This document shows, piece after piece, positions 13,054 to 23,199 of a DNA stretch of 64,000 nt; position 1 is the stretch's first letter; each line of letters starts with the position of its first letter. The DNA lies in the NCBI RefSeq assembly GCF_000264905.1, contig NW_006763134.1:625220-689219 (forward strand). The letters run 5' to 3'. The notes beneath the pieces are model-generated. The model made no database searches. It was not told the origin of the DNA and saw nothing but the letters and a program-made list of their open reading frames with translations. The stretch comes from Stereum hirsutum FP-91666 SS1 (lineage: Eukaryota; Basidiomycota; Agaricomycetes; Russulales; Stereaceae). Made by a program: the position numbers and the translations under genes.

Positions 13054-13711
13054 TTAGCGCTTTTTCTTCTTCCCCTTTCCCCCTCTTGTGGTCGACTGTT
13101 GCCCCTCTCCAACCTGCTTCTCCGATCCGATAAAGCCTCCTTCCCTCAACGCCTCCCTCGCCACCTGTCCAATAATTCTCCACCTTTCTCCACCGAGCGG
13201 AACACCACCATACCACCTCCAAACTACCACCAAAACGTCATTCGCCCCAGCCCGCTCGAGAACACTGGATAAGATATCTCCAGCACCCTTCTCGCCTCCG
13301 TCGTCTTGACGGGTTGTGGCAATACTGCTGGGATTGGATGCGGGTTTCGAGTTTGGTTCACTTTCTACGGTTCGTGAGGCGTACATACAGTGGGTGGCGC
13401 GTTTATATCGAGATGAGGTATGGGAGAAATGAGATATGGCGAGCGGGATGTCGGAGGGAGATTGGATCGTTGTGCAATGCGCCTGAAAGCTGGACTTCTT
13501 ACTCTCGACGATAGAAGAGGTAGCCACCTTCGCGTTCCAGCTTCCTGTAACATAACGTCAGTGACAACTTGTCAATCAATAAACTCAGGTACTCCGTACC
13601 TACGCTACGAGTACTCGTGAAAGGTCGAGCAAAGTTGACAACGCCGCTCAAGCGTGTCGGAAGTTTGGCCGTCGAGACAAACTTAGCTCGACAAAAACAG
13701 ACGTATGACAT
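13054..13711 (-). CDS. IMPACT/YigZ (UPF0029) domain protein
   Basis: The main exon (13544-13054) encodes an almost complete IMPACT N-terminal/UPF0029 domain. Near its start is ESKKSSFQAH, then RATHCMYASR, then QDDGGEKGAG, and then the strand-loop VVVWRWYGGVPLG, which are the conserved landmarks of the family. The frame has no ATG, so a 5' exon is needed. A donor at 13608 joined to an acceptor at 13545 gives exon 13711-13609 with an ATG and one frame of 197 aa. That exon is a reasoned guess. The C-terminus is a lysine-rich tail. Yeast Yih1 and mammalian IMPACT add an RWD domain and restrain Gcn2. This protein has only the IMPACT part, like bacterial YigZ, so its function is open. Confidence 0.85.
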
Positions 13712-14988
13712 ATGTCGAGTATAGCCATGAAAGACACGAATCGTTTACGATGCCTTGCCGCTGAACGCTGTGGTCGACGAGCAAAAGAAATGCAGTTGAA
13801 AGGATTCGGGGTCGAAGCGAGTGCAGCGCCGGACCGTGAAAGCCGTCAATGCGGAACTGTGGCGTGGCCACACAGATCACTTTTGCGCACGACCTTCACC
13901 ATCGATTCACAACGAAAACTCTTGCATCCATATGTCAATGGGTGCACACAAAAGGATTACAGGCTGGCCCTTCGTAATTTTACCTAGAGAACGCACTGTT
14001 GCTTCCCAGTCTTGGCAGGGTGTACAATCCAAAGTATACCGGATATAGACTCGCTGAGCTCGCTCAGGCTTCTCGGACCTCTACGACCTGACTTCTCGCC
14101 AGCTTGAGATGCCCTGCTACATTCGCATCTTCGACAGACTGCGTTGGACTCCGTTCTTGCTGATAGATACTGCCTATATACCGATGGAAATTCCTCAGGG
14201 TGCCCCAGTGCGCTGTCGGCTTTGAAGCGCTTCAGACCCACCTCGAGGTTCAGCATGCAGACGCCTTCGATATATTGGATGGGTTGGCTCGGAGTTACGA
14301 CCAGGTGCGATATCAAGTTTCCAGATCTCTTTCAGGCTGAGAGGAGAAGGCTAAATTATGGATGTCTATAAGGTCATAGACATTATCAGCGCTAGCTTCA
14401 TGGCCACTTGGGAACGCAGTAGTGTGTTCGAAGTGCAGCTATGCAACTCCCTGGAGAAATACCACTTTCTGTCCGCCCAAATTGTGCGTACGCCCGGGAA
14501 CGACACGAGGTCGCCCAGTGAGTCCCAGTCTCGAGCTTTTCTCTAGGTACATTCAATTTATATGCCCTCGAATCTTGCAGACTAACGAAGACGCCTGCTG
14601 GATGGCAGTGGATGGCCGAGCCGACGAATATTCACTACTAGTTACGTAGTTTCATGCTCATGAAGTACGGTCTTCCAGCATTCCATCCCAACCCGCCCTA
14701 GGATTTCCATGCGTACTGCTCTGTATCCGAATCCTGAATACTGCCCCAAAATCCCGCTTCTCATGGGTTCTGATGCATGTCCATGATGCTCAAAAATGGG
14801 TCATAATACCGGCACAGAGGTTGAGCAACAGGTCGGTGTTCCCGCAAGAAAACTGGACGTGGTCTCCAGATGTCACATCATTCGGGAACCTGTATAGCAA
14901 ATCGTGAAATATCATGAGCCGATCGCAAAAACTGGGCGAGTTCGTACTCGGCCTCATCAGGTGGACTGAGAATAAAGGCTGCATTAAC
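13712..14988. other. Intergenic, no recognised feature
   Basis: 1.3 kb between the IMPACT-domain gene start and the thaumatin-like gene end. It has only short overlapping open frames, with no motif, repeat or RNA gene that I can support. Confidence 0.45.
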
Positions 14989-15786
14989 TCATGAGATCAA
15001 ATTAGGGCATCTATTGTGGTGGAAACCAGTGTTGGGACCGAGACCCACGTTGTCGACACATCCACCGGATTCCAACGCGCCATTCTCGCAATCCGCGGCG
15101 GAAATGCAGCACGGGCTGAAGCAAGATCTCTCACCAGCCCCTTCCGGTCCAATAACGGGCTGACGAGATTGGATGTGAGGCACAAAGTGAGTAAAAAATG
15201 TTTGCGTAGTCTGTATACGATAGGAAACTCACACAGCCGCCGTTAGCCTCTACTTGACCGCGACCGGGATTTGGGCAGGAGGGATCGGTGGTGTTAATCG
15301 CTATGCCAACATTTACTCCATAGAGGTTGCTCAGAGAGTACATGATCTCGTTCACGGACTCAAAAAGTTGATGAAGAGGAAAGGCAGGTCGGTATGAGCA
15401 CTGATGTTCAGATGATGCTGACACGACCGTACTCACGAAACTGAATTCAGCACAGGAAAATGGAGTTCTACCATCCCAAATCGGACTGCCAGTAGTGCAT
15501 GAAGTCCCTTCACTGTTACAGCCAGTTCCTGTTCCACAGAAATTGAACATTTGAAAACATCGTGGAAATGACACGAAAAAGAAGCGAGTACTATGTATAA
15601 CAGCGGTGAGTACTTACCGACGTTGATAGCACCCTCCCAATCATCAGAAATCTCCATGTCGATGGTGGTAGTGGTTGGGACGTTGACGTTGTTACGAATA
15701 CTACCGTTGATCGTTTCTGTGTTCAAGAACTTGACCGTGACTGGGCACGCGCTTCGAACGCTAAGGCTCAGAGCGTAGCTGCCACA
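14989..15786 (-). pseudogene. Thaumatin/osmotin-like secreted protein, leader interrupted by a TIR element
   Basis: Exons 15786-15618, 15528-15437, 15358-15233 and 15159-14989 join in one frame. The product is Cys-rich. It opens with an ACPVTVKF segment like the first strand of thaumatin folds, then has GTGCNSEGTSC, CAEFSF, the segment YSLSNLYGVNVGIAI (compare the DFYDVSLVDGYN region of thaumatin-like proteins) and a C-terminal half with paired cysteines. This suggests a secreted PR-5-like fold, possibly a GH152-type glucan-binding protein, at moderate certainty. No start codon exists in frame downstream of 15786. Directly upstream lies a 266-bp inverted-repeat element (15789-16054). Beyond it (16057 to about 16080) the frame resumes with a hydrophobic signal-peptide-like stretch once the element and one TA are discounted. 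Even there no in-frame ATG is seen. The gene is therefore probably broken, unless the element is spliced out and an upstream exon supplies the start. Confidence 0.55.
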
Positions 15787-15788
15787 TA

Positions 15789-16054
15789 CTGTAGTTTTTC
15801 GACCGTATGTTCGTCACGCATCACGCAGGGTGCGCCGGCGAACATATTTGCCCCGATGGTCACGCATATGCGCGGGCCCACGAACAGCAAATCGTGACCG
15901 ATTTGCGCCAAAAATCGCCCAAAAATCAAATTTTCGGTCATTCCGCGAACAATTTCATTGATTCGTCACGCGTGGCCCACCCAGACGAACCTTGGTCTGG
16001 CGAAGGTCACGTCTGACATAATCTTCCCACGAACCTACGGTCGAAAAACTACAG
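15789..16054. mobile_element. MITE-like element with 26-bp terminal inverted repeats and TA duplication
   Basis: The left end (from 15789) reads CTGTAGTTTTTCGACCGTA followed by TGTTCGT. The right end (to 16054) is the reverse complement with one mismatch in 26 positions. A TA dinucleotide stands directly outside both ends (15787-15788 and 16055-16056), as expected for the TA target duplication of Tc1/mariner-type elements. At 266 bp it holds no open frame of size, so it is non-autonomous. The interior has further partly self-complementary A/T-rich segments around 15890-15950. It sits in the leader-coding region of the thaumatin-like gene. Its end toward that gene reads CTACAG on the minus strand, which could act as a splice acceptor. 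Confidence 0.85.
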
Positions 16055-16056
16055 TA

Positions 16057-17082
16057 GGCAAGTAGCAAAAACAAAGATGTAGAGCTTCAGGTATCATTAT
16101 GTATGAGATGAAAGAGTCAGAGTAGAGCAGATGAACGGGATGAGACTCAGCTCTGGTACTCCCGAGCCAATTCTTTTAGACCTTTATACCCTCCATGAAT
16201 GAGGACTGGAGCAGGTCGGTGAAAACGATCAGTCATCCGATACTTCCCTCCCCCGGTAAACTTAGGGAAGTCTGTCACTGGATGATTGTGTTAAAAGGGC
16301 GAAAAATGGGAGAATTGGCATCCAAATCTATCCTTGAAATCCCGAACTGGCACGTCGTACAGTGGGCGAGGAACCCGTTCGCGAAAATTCCCGGAAGATG
16401 TCTTTCCGCCCCCGGAATTTCGACCTGACTCAGTATTAATACTTGTTTCCATCCTTGTGGAAATCTCATGCTCAGCGCTCATGCCGTGGGCTCTAACAAG
16501 AGTCTACTTATGCATGATGTTTGCATGATGTACTATGCCTGCAGCTGGGTGCCACATTGGTGCCACGAAGACACCGGTTTCGGAGATGGCCGGTCAAAAT
16601 ATGAAGCTTGAAGGGCCTTCCGGCTCCGAGCCCTCTTCTCAGCCAATTCTCAGCAACTCCATCGGCGACACTTATCTGGTCTTGACACCCTCAGGCTCTA
16701 GAGACACTTGCAAGCTTACCTTTTATCCTTTGTGAAATCCTGGCACTCTCTTTGTCGCCTACTAGTATGTACGCCATATCGTCTCCTGACTAACCCGACT
16801 GAACACCGGCCTTTTATCTACGTGTTCACCGATCCAACTCTCGACGTTCGAAGACACAGTATCTCTGGCTTTTCATCGGCCCCTGTTCTCGCATCAGTTC
16901 CTGCAGAACGCTTGAATTGTTGGCTCAGTCGTCGTAACGGAGATATACATTAATCGACACCGGAAACTTCACAGCTGCCGCAGCGTTATTTTAATTATCG
17001 CAGAACTCTCCGTCGGTCTACTCAGTCGTCTCATTATATAACGGATGCTTATTTGTCCTGATTTCTGTCCTCGACTGTATAG
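16057..17082. other. Intergenic, includes promoter of the first PRWYxYAW-family copy
   Basis: No gene is recognised. A segment at about 16545-16620 with two nearby GTGCCAC sites resembles the segment at 20043-20115 upstream of another family copy, so the duplicated unit included upstream DNA. Near the start lie the hydrophobic codons that once continued the thaumatin-like leader. Confidence 0.45.
17035..17041 (+). promoter_or_regulatory. TATA box of family copy 1
   Basis: TATATAA 42 bp upstream of the ATG at 17083. Copies 3 and 4 of the same family also have a TATA-like run at a similar place, which suggests a conserved core promoter and a short 5' leader. Confidence 0.5.
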
Positions 17083-17631
17083 ATGGCCTCAACCTCCGAG
17101 TCACCCACTGATCTGCCATATGAAACCATCGTCCTACCCGCCCCGATAACCTACGAAGACTTCACATGGACGCCTGTAGCACATCCACCACGTATCCTGA
17201 TTGGCAAAAAACTCAAGCAGCTCTCAACTGCTACCGTACATCCACCGTACATCGGCGCGCAGACGCTTCTCAGGGCCTCGCCCGAGTGGGTTGATCGACA
17301 CCGCCTCATCTACGGCTGGGCCGTCGATATTGGGGCTCTCCAAAAACGAGGCGAAATTGAGGGGTATTCGGTTGATGAGATTGGGAAGGCTAATGTCCTC
17401 CAGCGGTTCAGGATGATTATGCGCGACGTCTGTGGCCTCCGCTCGCAGGACGACTTCCTCCCCGTTTTGTTGAGCGATGGCAGCCATGCGATGTGTGTGG
17501 TTTTGGCGCAGAATCTGACGAAGGAGACGATGGCGGTGGATCAAGAGAAGGCTCAAAAGGTGATGATGCTTCTTGCGACTTCAACATATCCCCGATGGTA
17601 CCGATATGCATGGGACATCGACCATTCTTGA
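17083..17631 (+). CDS. PRWYxYAW-family protein, copy 1 (unknown function, 182 aa)
   Basis: An intronless 182-aa frame. It is one of four paralogous loci between 17 and 24.5 kb. All share, in order, a IVLPxP start, TWTPxxHPPRxLI, TVHPPYIGA, a WVD...YGWAVD block, RG...EGYSVD, a RDVCG motif, a buried-looking CVVLAQNLT segment, VD.EK.....MMLLATST and the ending PRWYxYAW. There is no signal peptide, membrane segment or recognised catalytic motif. Tyr, Trp and Pro are unusually frequent. The same domain, more diverged, forms the C-terminus of the protein at 48846-51358. I do not recognise the family. The strict conservation of the last 60 residues suggests a folded domain under selection. The ATG is placed by match to copy 4 and by the TATA box at 17035. 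Confidence 0.85.
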   Translation: MASTSESPTDLPYETIVLPAPITYEDFTWTPVAHPPRILIGKKLKQLSTATVHPPYIGAQTLLRASPEWVDRHRLIYGWAVDIGALQKRGEIEGYSVDEIGKANVLQRFRMIMRDVCGLRSQDDFLPVLLSDGSHAMCVVLAQNLTKETMAVDQEKAQKVMMLLATSTYPRWYRYAWDIDHS

Positions 17632-19333
17632 CGATGAAGATGATTAGATCGTGTTGTTTTGCCCTCTGATCTCTGAAACTGTCAGCTTGGCTGGGTTCTG
17701 TTTTTCGATGAAGATTTCGTTTGTTCTACTGCTGAGGATTACACCTGAATATATATTTGCTGAGCGTGCTAATCTGGGTGGCCTCCTCTCAGTTCTCAAT
17801 TTTGTCATTTGCCGCATTCAACTTCGTGCCCACGCATAGCCTTTCGGCCACTTCCACCATCTTCCCTCGTCTCAACTCGGCTCAACCCTCACCTCCGTCT
17901 CTTTTGGGTGAGGTTTTGACTTTCTTTATGCAGTACAGCAACTTTATTATCTCAGAAGGAATGGCTTGAGCTCAACCTTACCGGTCAAGTTGTCTTCGTA
18001 TTGGCAGAAATGATCGCCATCCATAATGCACTTCGTACAGTTTTTCGATAGTGCATTCGACTTGACCCCGAAGCTCGTCTCAGTTCCTACGAATCCGGAC
18101 TAATTCTTTTTTTGTTGTTCTCCGGGTAGTGACAACGTTCTCATTGTGATCTATATGTCGACTGTTATGGATGTCTTCTCGCTCTGATGTGCTCAACTTC
18201 CCCATCGAATCCTACGTGCTGCCTAGTAGCTTCATCTCCATATGTGATAATTCCTTGTCATCCCACGTCACCTGAGATTTTTCTTGGCTGTCCTGATACT
18301 CTAGGTGCCTTATTTCTCCTTTGTCGCTGAATTGCAACGTACATACGGCCTTGAACGAAGTGCCACAACGATGACGTTGTTTCGGGGACGGCCGTCATGG
18401 CAGGTCGTCCTCGTTGAGTTCTTTTCTACAACGTTCACCATCTTGATCGTGAAGGAGCTTGATATCCCCTCTTCGAACTCCTACGTTTGCCTCGTCGAGT
18501 GAATTCTGTGTGTACCTTTCATAGCCTCCTGCTGTTGTCTCCTTCAGACCCTTCGTCAAGGAAGTTGAACTTGAGCAGCCACCGGCCATCGCTTCTCTCA
18601 CCGACTCGGAGGTTGTTGCATTGTTCAACGCTCGACGTTCCATCTTTTCCCCTCGCAATATCACGAGCCTCCTGGGGAACTTACACAGAGCTGAAAGCTT
18701 GAGAATACGTTGTCCAACACTCGGCCCTGATCTCAACGGGACTTTCAATTTCATTGTTGTCTTCGTTGCCATACAATTCCCAAGGGGGTGGCACGCGTAA
18801 AATTCTGTACCGGATCTTTCCCTACGCGTTTAAGGCCTTACCCCCCCCCCTCCCCCCTCTCGAATATTTAAATCATTTAAAATCATTTATTTAATACCTT
18901 TCCCACAATATACAAGATCAAAATGGAGGTTTATTGTGGCATTAAATCCTTGTTTTGATAAATGTTGGTGTAACCTGGCCTAAGACTAGGGGAGGGGATG
19001 ACCGACGTCGACCGTAGCTTATCCTAGCCTAAAAATATCCATTATTATCTCCTTTACACTTAAACCATCTTCTATTCACAGTTTTATCAACACTATGTAT
19101 GAATATGATCATATATGAGCCTCAGAAACCCTCCAAATGGCTACCGTAGGACTTCCCGTGATGTCTGGACATTTCGCGTTTAAGGGCCCTCCGGGCCCCC
19201 CTCCCCCCCCTACATCTGGTTTTTTATTTTATTCCTGCCACCCCCTTGACAATTCCAGGTCCGCCCAACCAGTCGTCTGTGCATTTATGATGTGGCTCCC
19301 TGCTCGTACTAATCTAGACGTTTAGCCTTCCAG
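17632..19333. other. Inter-copy region with a gene relic and C-rich repeats
   Basis: It holds a probable degraded membrane-protein gene (18305-18801, listed separately). It also holds two similar low-complexity segments, each GCGTTTAAGG followed by a long C-rich run, at about 18823-18857 and 19175-19212. These flank about 330 bp of AT-rich DNA with near-palindromic TTTAAATCATTTAAAATCATTTA sub-blocks. Confidence 0.4.
18305..18801 (+). pseudogene. Possible relic of a basidiomycete membrane-protein gene
   Basis: An open frame from the acceptor-like CTCTAG near 18305 runs to a donor at about 18500. After a ~50-nt intron (GTGAATTC...CTTCAG) it continues in the same frame to a stop near 18801. The first part has a hydrophobic stretch preceded by a LFRGRPSWQ segment. 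The last part has ITSLLGNLHRAESLR, which faintly recalls the end of DUF6533-type membrane proteins of Agaricomycetes. Upstream sequence (17980-18180) has short frames with similar flavour but many stops. I see no start codon. It is probably a decayed copy, and family membership is only suggested. Confidence 0.3.
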
Positions 19334-19887
19334 ATGTCATCCGAATCCGAATTGCCTGGCTCAGGTTACGATACAATTGTCTTGCCCGATCCAATAACTT
19401 TCGAGCGTTTTACGTGGACACCGTTGACTCATCCTCCTCGTGTCCTTATCCCCAAAAAATCAAGGCAGTCTCCAGCACTACCGTCCATCCACCCTGCATC
19501 GGCGCACAGACGGTCGCCATAGCCTCAGCCAAGTGGGTTGATCAGCGCTTACTCCTCTATGGCTGGGCTGTCGACGTCAAGGCACTTCAGAGGCGTGGAG
19601 TGCTCGAAGGCTACTCGGTTGACAGAATTGGGAAGGGAAACATTTTCTAACGATTCGGGATGATTCTTCGCGACGTCTGTGGCATTGACCCGGAAAAGGA
19701 GTTCCTCCCCGTGTTGTTGAATGACGGCACTCACGCGATGTGTGTGGTCATAGCCCAAAATCTGACGAAGGAGACGATGCGGGTGGACGAAGAGAAGGCG
19801 CTGAAGGTTATGATGCTCCTGGCGACTTCGACTCGACCTCGATGGTACCAATATGCATGGGATATGGATCATGATGATGATGGTTAG
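19334..19887 (+). pseudogene. PRWYxYAW-family copy 2, pseudogene (frameshift and stop)
   Basis: It aligns along its whole length with copies 1, 3 and 4 but carries two inactivating changes. A single-base loss near 19460, in the segment that follows HPPRVLIPK, shifts the frame. The frame then resumes in another register, and a TAA at 19648-19650 replaces a conserved codon just before the RFGMILRDVCG segment. From there to 19887 the coding sequence is intact, with RDVCG, CVVIAQNLT and PRWYQYAW. The remaining sequence is still close to its paralogues, so inactivation is recent, or else the stop is read through or the region spliced. No such splice sites are evident. Confidence 0.85.
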
Positions 19888-20479
19888 ATGGTTCTGTCTA
19901 GTCTGTTTTGCAGTATATTACAATCACAGTAGACTTGCTCTCCTTGAAAATGTATATGGCCATAGTTATCAGCGACAGTACTAATGAGTGCTCGATCGCC
20001 CCAGAAAACCTAGTACGCCACTAATATTTTTCATACGACTGAAGTGCCACCTGGGTGCCACAATCGTGACACAGAAGACCTATCTCGGTGATGGCCGCAG
20101 GTTCAAAAGTTCAACAATCCTTACTGGTCTTCGCAGTGCATCTCTTGCATCGGCTTGTCATAAAAACTCGTCCCTGTCTACTGACTTAGCCGAATCTACC
20201 TCTTTCCAGTGGTTACCTCATCGAACGCTCTGCATAGCTTCTCGTTGTCCGCACCCTCTTCATCGACTCGGACTCATCCATTGCCCACCGCACCACCGTG
20301 TCCCCATCGTCAATTACTACCGTGAGATCTTCGGCTCTTCAAGTTCATTGTTCAAGCGTCTCGCTTCTCGACCACAGCTGAAGGTTGAGCAACAGACACG
20401 AAATTCGAAGCTTATATATACGTTACGCAACACTGAGCTCGCCCCCTCTCGTTGTTCCAGCAACGTTATCTTGCTTACC
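19888..20479. other. Inter-copy region, promoter of copy 3
   Basis: It contains a segment at about 20043-20115 similar to the region upstream of copy 1 (paired GTGCCAC sites) and a TATATATA run at 20413. The long plus-strand frame starting at 19988 has no motif, and its end overlaps the proposed first exon of copy 3. Confidence 0.45.
20413..20420 (+). promoter_or_regulatory. TATA box of family copy 3
   Basis: TATATATA about 60 bp upstream of the proposed start ATG at 20480. It matches the placement of the TATA runs upstream of copies 1 and 4. Confidence 0.45.
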
Positions 20480-21129
20480 ATGGAAATTACAGCACCGGTA
20501 TCCTTAGTTCTTTATGCCTTCACTGAATAGACTCTGATCTGTCGCGATTTTTTCAGCCAGCTTCAGAAAAGGTGTCCAACCCCGAATCGCCCGTCCCACT
20601 GCCAGGCTATGAACTTATTGTCCTGCCCGACCCAACAACCTACGAGCGCTTTACATGGACACCCTTGCCCCACCCACCGCGTGTTCTTATCCCCAAAGCA
20701 ATCAAGGCTATCTCCAGCGTCACCGTACATCCACCTTACATCGGCGCAAAATCACTCGCTAGACACTCAGCCAAGTGGGTTGATCAGCGCCTCCTCCTCT
20801 GTGGCTGGGCTGTCGACATCAAGGCTCTCCAGAAGCGAGGAGAGCTGGAAGGCTATTCGATTGACAGAACTGGGAAGGGGAACGTTATAGAGCGCTTCGG
20901 GATGATCCTCCGCGACGTTTGTGGCATTCACCCAAAAAACGAGTTCCAGCCCGTGTTGCTGCACGATGGCAGCCACGCGATGTGTGTGGTTATAGCGCAG
21001 AACTTGACGGAGGAGACGATGCAAGTGGACGAAGAGAAGTCACAGAAAGTTATGATGCTCCTGGCGACTTCGACTCTACCTCGGTGGTACCAGTATGCAT
21101 GGGATATCGACCATGGCGACGAGGATTAA
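20480..21129 (+). CDS. PRWYxYAW-family protein, copy 3 (start supplied by an extra exon)
   Basis: The main frame ends at 21129 and matches copies 1 and 4 over the full domain (TWTPLPHPPR, TVHPPYIGA, RDVCG, CVVIAQNLT, PRWYQYAW). At the place where the other copies have their ATG, this copy has GTG (20572). A 6-codon exon with its own ATG (20480-20497), a donor GTATCC and an acceptor TTTTTTCAG (intron 20498-20556, 59 nt, with a CTCTGAT branch-like site) joins in frame at 20557. This gives 196 aa. The alternative is that the copy starts further in or is not translated. Function is unknown. Confidence 0.75.
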
Positions 21130-21544
21130 GTAGACAGTCCTGTTCTCTTTGACACCCAAAAAGTGTATCCAATAGATGTGTCGCTTGCTTTGACTCCAGT
21201 TACTCTTTCATCTTTATCTCAACTTGTCCATTTGGTGGCTCGAAGTTTACGGTCCGAACAATGACTGGGGACGATGACGTGTGTGTTGTCACTTCACCAT
21301 ATCTAAGTAGTGCTACGACGAATTTTGGCCCGCAATGAAACAGCGAGTCAGGCCAGGTGACAGCCGATACCTGGAAAGCACGTACGGTCACGATCATGAT
21401 TTATCAAAAAGAAAAAACTATATACAATGGTTTTCCAAACACATCCTCAAGAGTCATGGCGTATACTTTCAGCATCGAGACGGGACAAAAGTGAGGAAAT
21501 TCGGACTGTAAGTAGAGGTAATCAAAAGTCTGTAACGATATTCT
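21130..21544. other. Convergent intergenic region, nothing recognised
   Basis: 415 bp between the ends of copy 3 (+) and the acidic protein gene (-). No motif or repeat is seen. Confidence 0.5.
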
Positions 21545-23199
21545 CTAAACTGGAACGTTCTCAGCGTTCACCACGAACTTCTTGAGCCAAGCACGGAGCT
21601 TGGTCATCTCTTTGCAGGACTCCAGTGTTCCATATCGCATCGTCTTCGCCCACTCCGTATACTCAAGGGTGGACACGTCAGGCTCATAGTCGAGGGGCTC
21701 AGCACTGGCGCTATCGTGGTCGTCCTTGCGTTTCTTCTTCATGTCGTCCGTTAGTTTAACGACCGTCCACGTCCACCAATCGCCAGCGGCTGCGATCGCA
21801 ACGAGCTCATCCTGATGCCTCCAACGAAGACTGGTAAAAAAATAAGCAGCCTGTATAAATAGTAGCCATGTAGCAGTACAGAAGAAAGGTTTAGCGTTCG
21901 GGACATGCATACCATACGTGCAATCAGAAGACATACCTGCTTCAAGACTTGCTGTTTCGCAGTTCGTATCAGGGAAGCCAAAGCCTTGGGATTGGCAACA
22001 CCCAGCTTATAAAGCGTGCCACGCTTCGGCAACCTTTTGTTCTCGACAATGATCGGAACCCATTCACGTCCGAGACCCCAACCATTGCAGAGCACCTGTG
22101 CCACAAGATTTGCAACGAGTGGATCGTACCGGACACCGTTAAGAGGCTCGAGCCCTTGGGCGTATAAAAGAGCCATGTCGGTGATCTGACAGCTGAAGGT
22201 TCCGCGGGTCAAAGTCTGAGACTGCATGGGACGAACAGCGTCGTCCTCATGCGTTGCTGATTCACGAGCAGCGAGTGTATCGGGGACGTCGTGCGAGATT
22301 TCTTCATCATCGGACCTTTCATCCTTTCGGCCAAGATTCCGGATGCGGGAGGGACGATCAGTCACAACATTGGGGGCTCTCTGGAGCTCCACGAGGCGCG
22401 CAGGGGCAAGGGGCTTCCTTGTGCGCGATACAGACGGCTCCTCCTGGGGAGCAAACCCGCTCGCAGAAGGGACAATGGTGGTCGAAGGGTCGGATGAGGG
22501 TGTTGTAGAGTTAGGGTGAGCGTTACCGGCTTGTACGGAAAACATAGGTCGGCCCTGTGCGGGGTCAAAAAAGTCCCCAGAGTCTTCGTCCTCTTCCTCG
22601 TCCTCGTCGTACTCTTCCTGGTCCTCGTCGCCCGTGCCCAAGTTCTGAATAAGGAAGACATCACCTCGCAGATCCTCTGACATCGATGATTCCTGGTCTG
22701 ATAGAAACGAATCTTGGCTCGGAAGTAAGCTCGAGTTTGGTGCCTCATAAGCAGGTATCTCGAGTACGGCCAGAGTATTGTTGTCTCTGTTCAGACGCCA
22801 GAGGTTGTACTGGTGCTGCACGATAAAGGGCCCCCACGCTACGGAGTTTCCGAGGGATGAACCGAAAACTTGCCAGAACCCTGACCATTTTTCCTCGAGT
22901 CGACGAGGATTGTGTTGAAAACTCCCAGCCAGCACTGAGGCGGCTATGAACTGGAGCTTCGTCCTGGAAAGGTCGCGTGGGGTCAGACCGAAGCGCGATG
23001 CGGTTTCCCTGCATAGCTCCTGATATGAGAGGAGCTTCAATATTTCAGGATAAAAAGAGAGAACTCACTTGGCCCATTTCTTGAACCGTTTCTTGTCGTC
23101 TTTTAAAATGGTTTCAGGCCGGAGCTCGAGATCCCAGACGTACTCATCCGGGGTGATGATCTTGCCCTGACTTGTGACGAAATCTAGGGGAGAAGCCAT
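21545..23199 (-). CDS. Acidic protein with possible nuclease-like C-terminal domain, 489 aa
   Basis: Exons 23199-23069, 23008-21937 and 21811-21545 join in one frame (1470 nt). The acceptors were chosen to keep frame: GCTATGCAG at 23009 and CATCAG at 21812. The N-terminal ~140 aa look folded, with several Trp residues. Residues ~160-330 are a disordered, Asp/Glu/Ser-rich linker with a long acidic run (DEDEEEDEDSGD). The C-terminal part contains WVPIIVENKRLPKRG followed by a Gln/Lys-rich helix and then VAIAAAGDWWTWTVVKL. A hydrophobic strand ending in E-x-K, then a helix, then another strand resembles PD-(D/E)XK-type nuclease folds, but this is only a visual likeness. The gene sits, reversed, between copies 3 and 4 of the PRWYxYAW family. 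It ends in a charged tail. Function is unknown. Confidence 0.7.
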
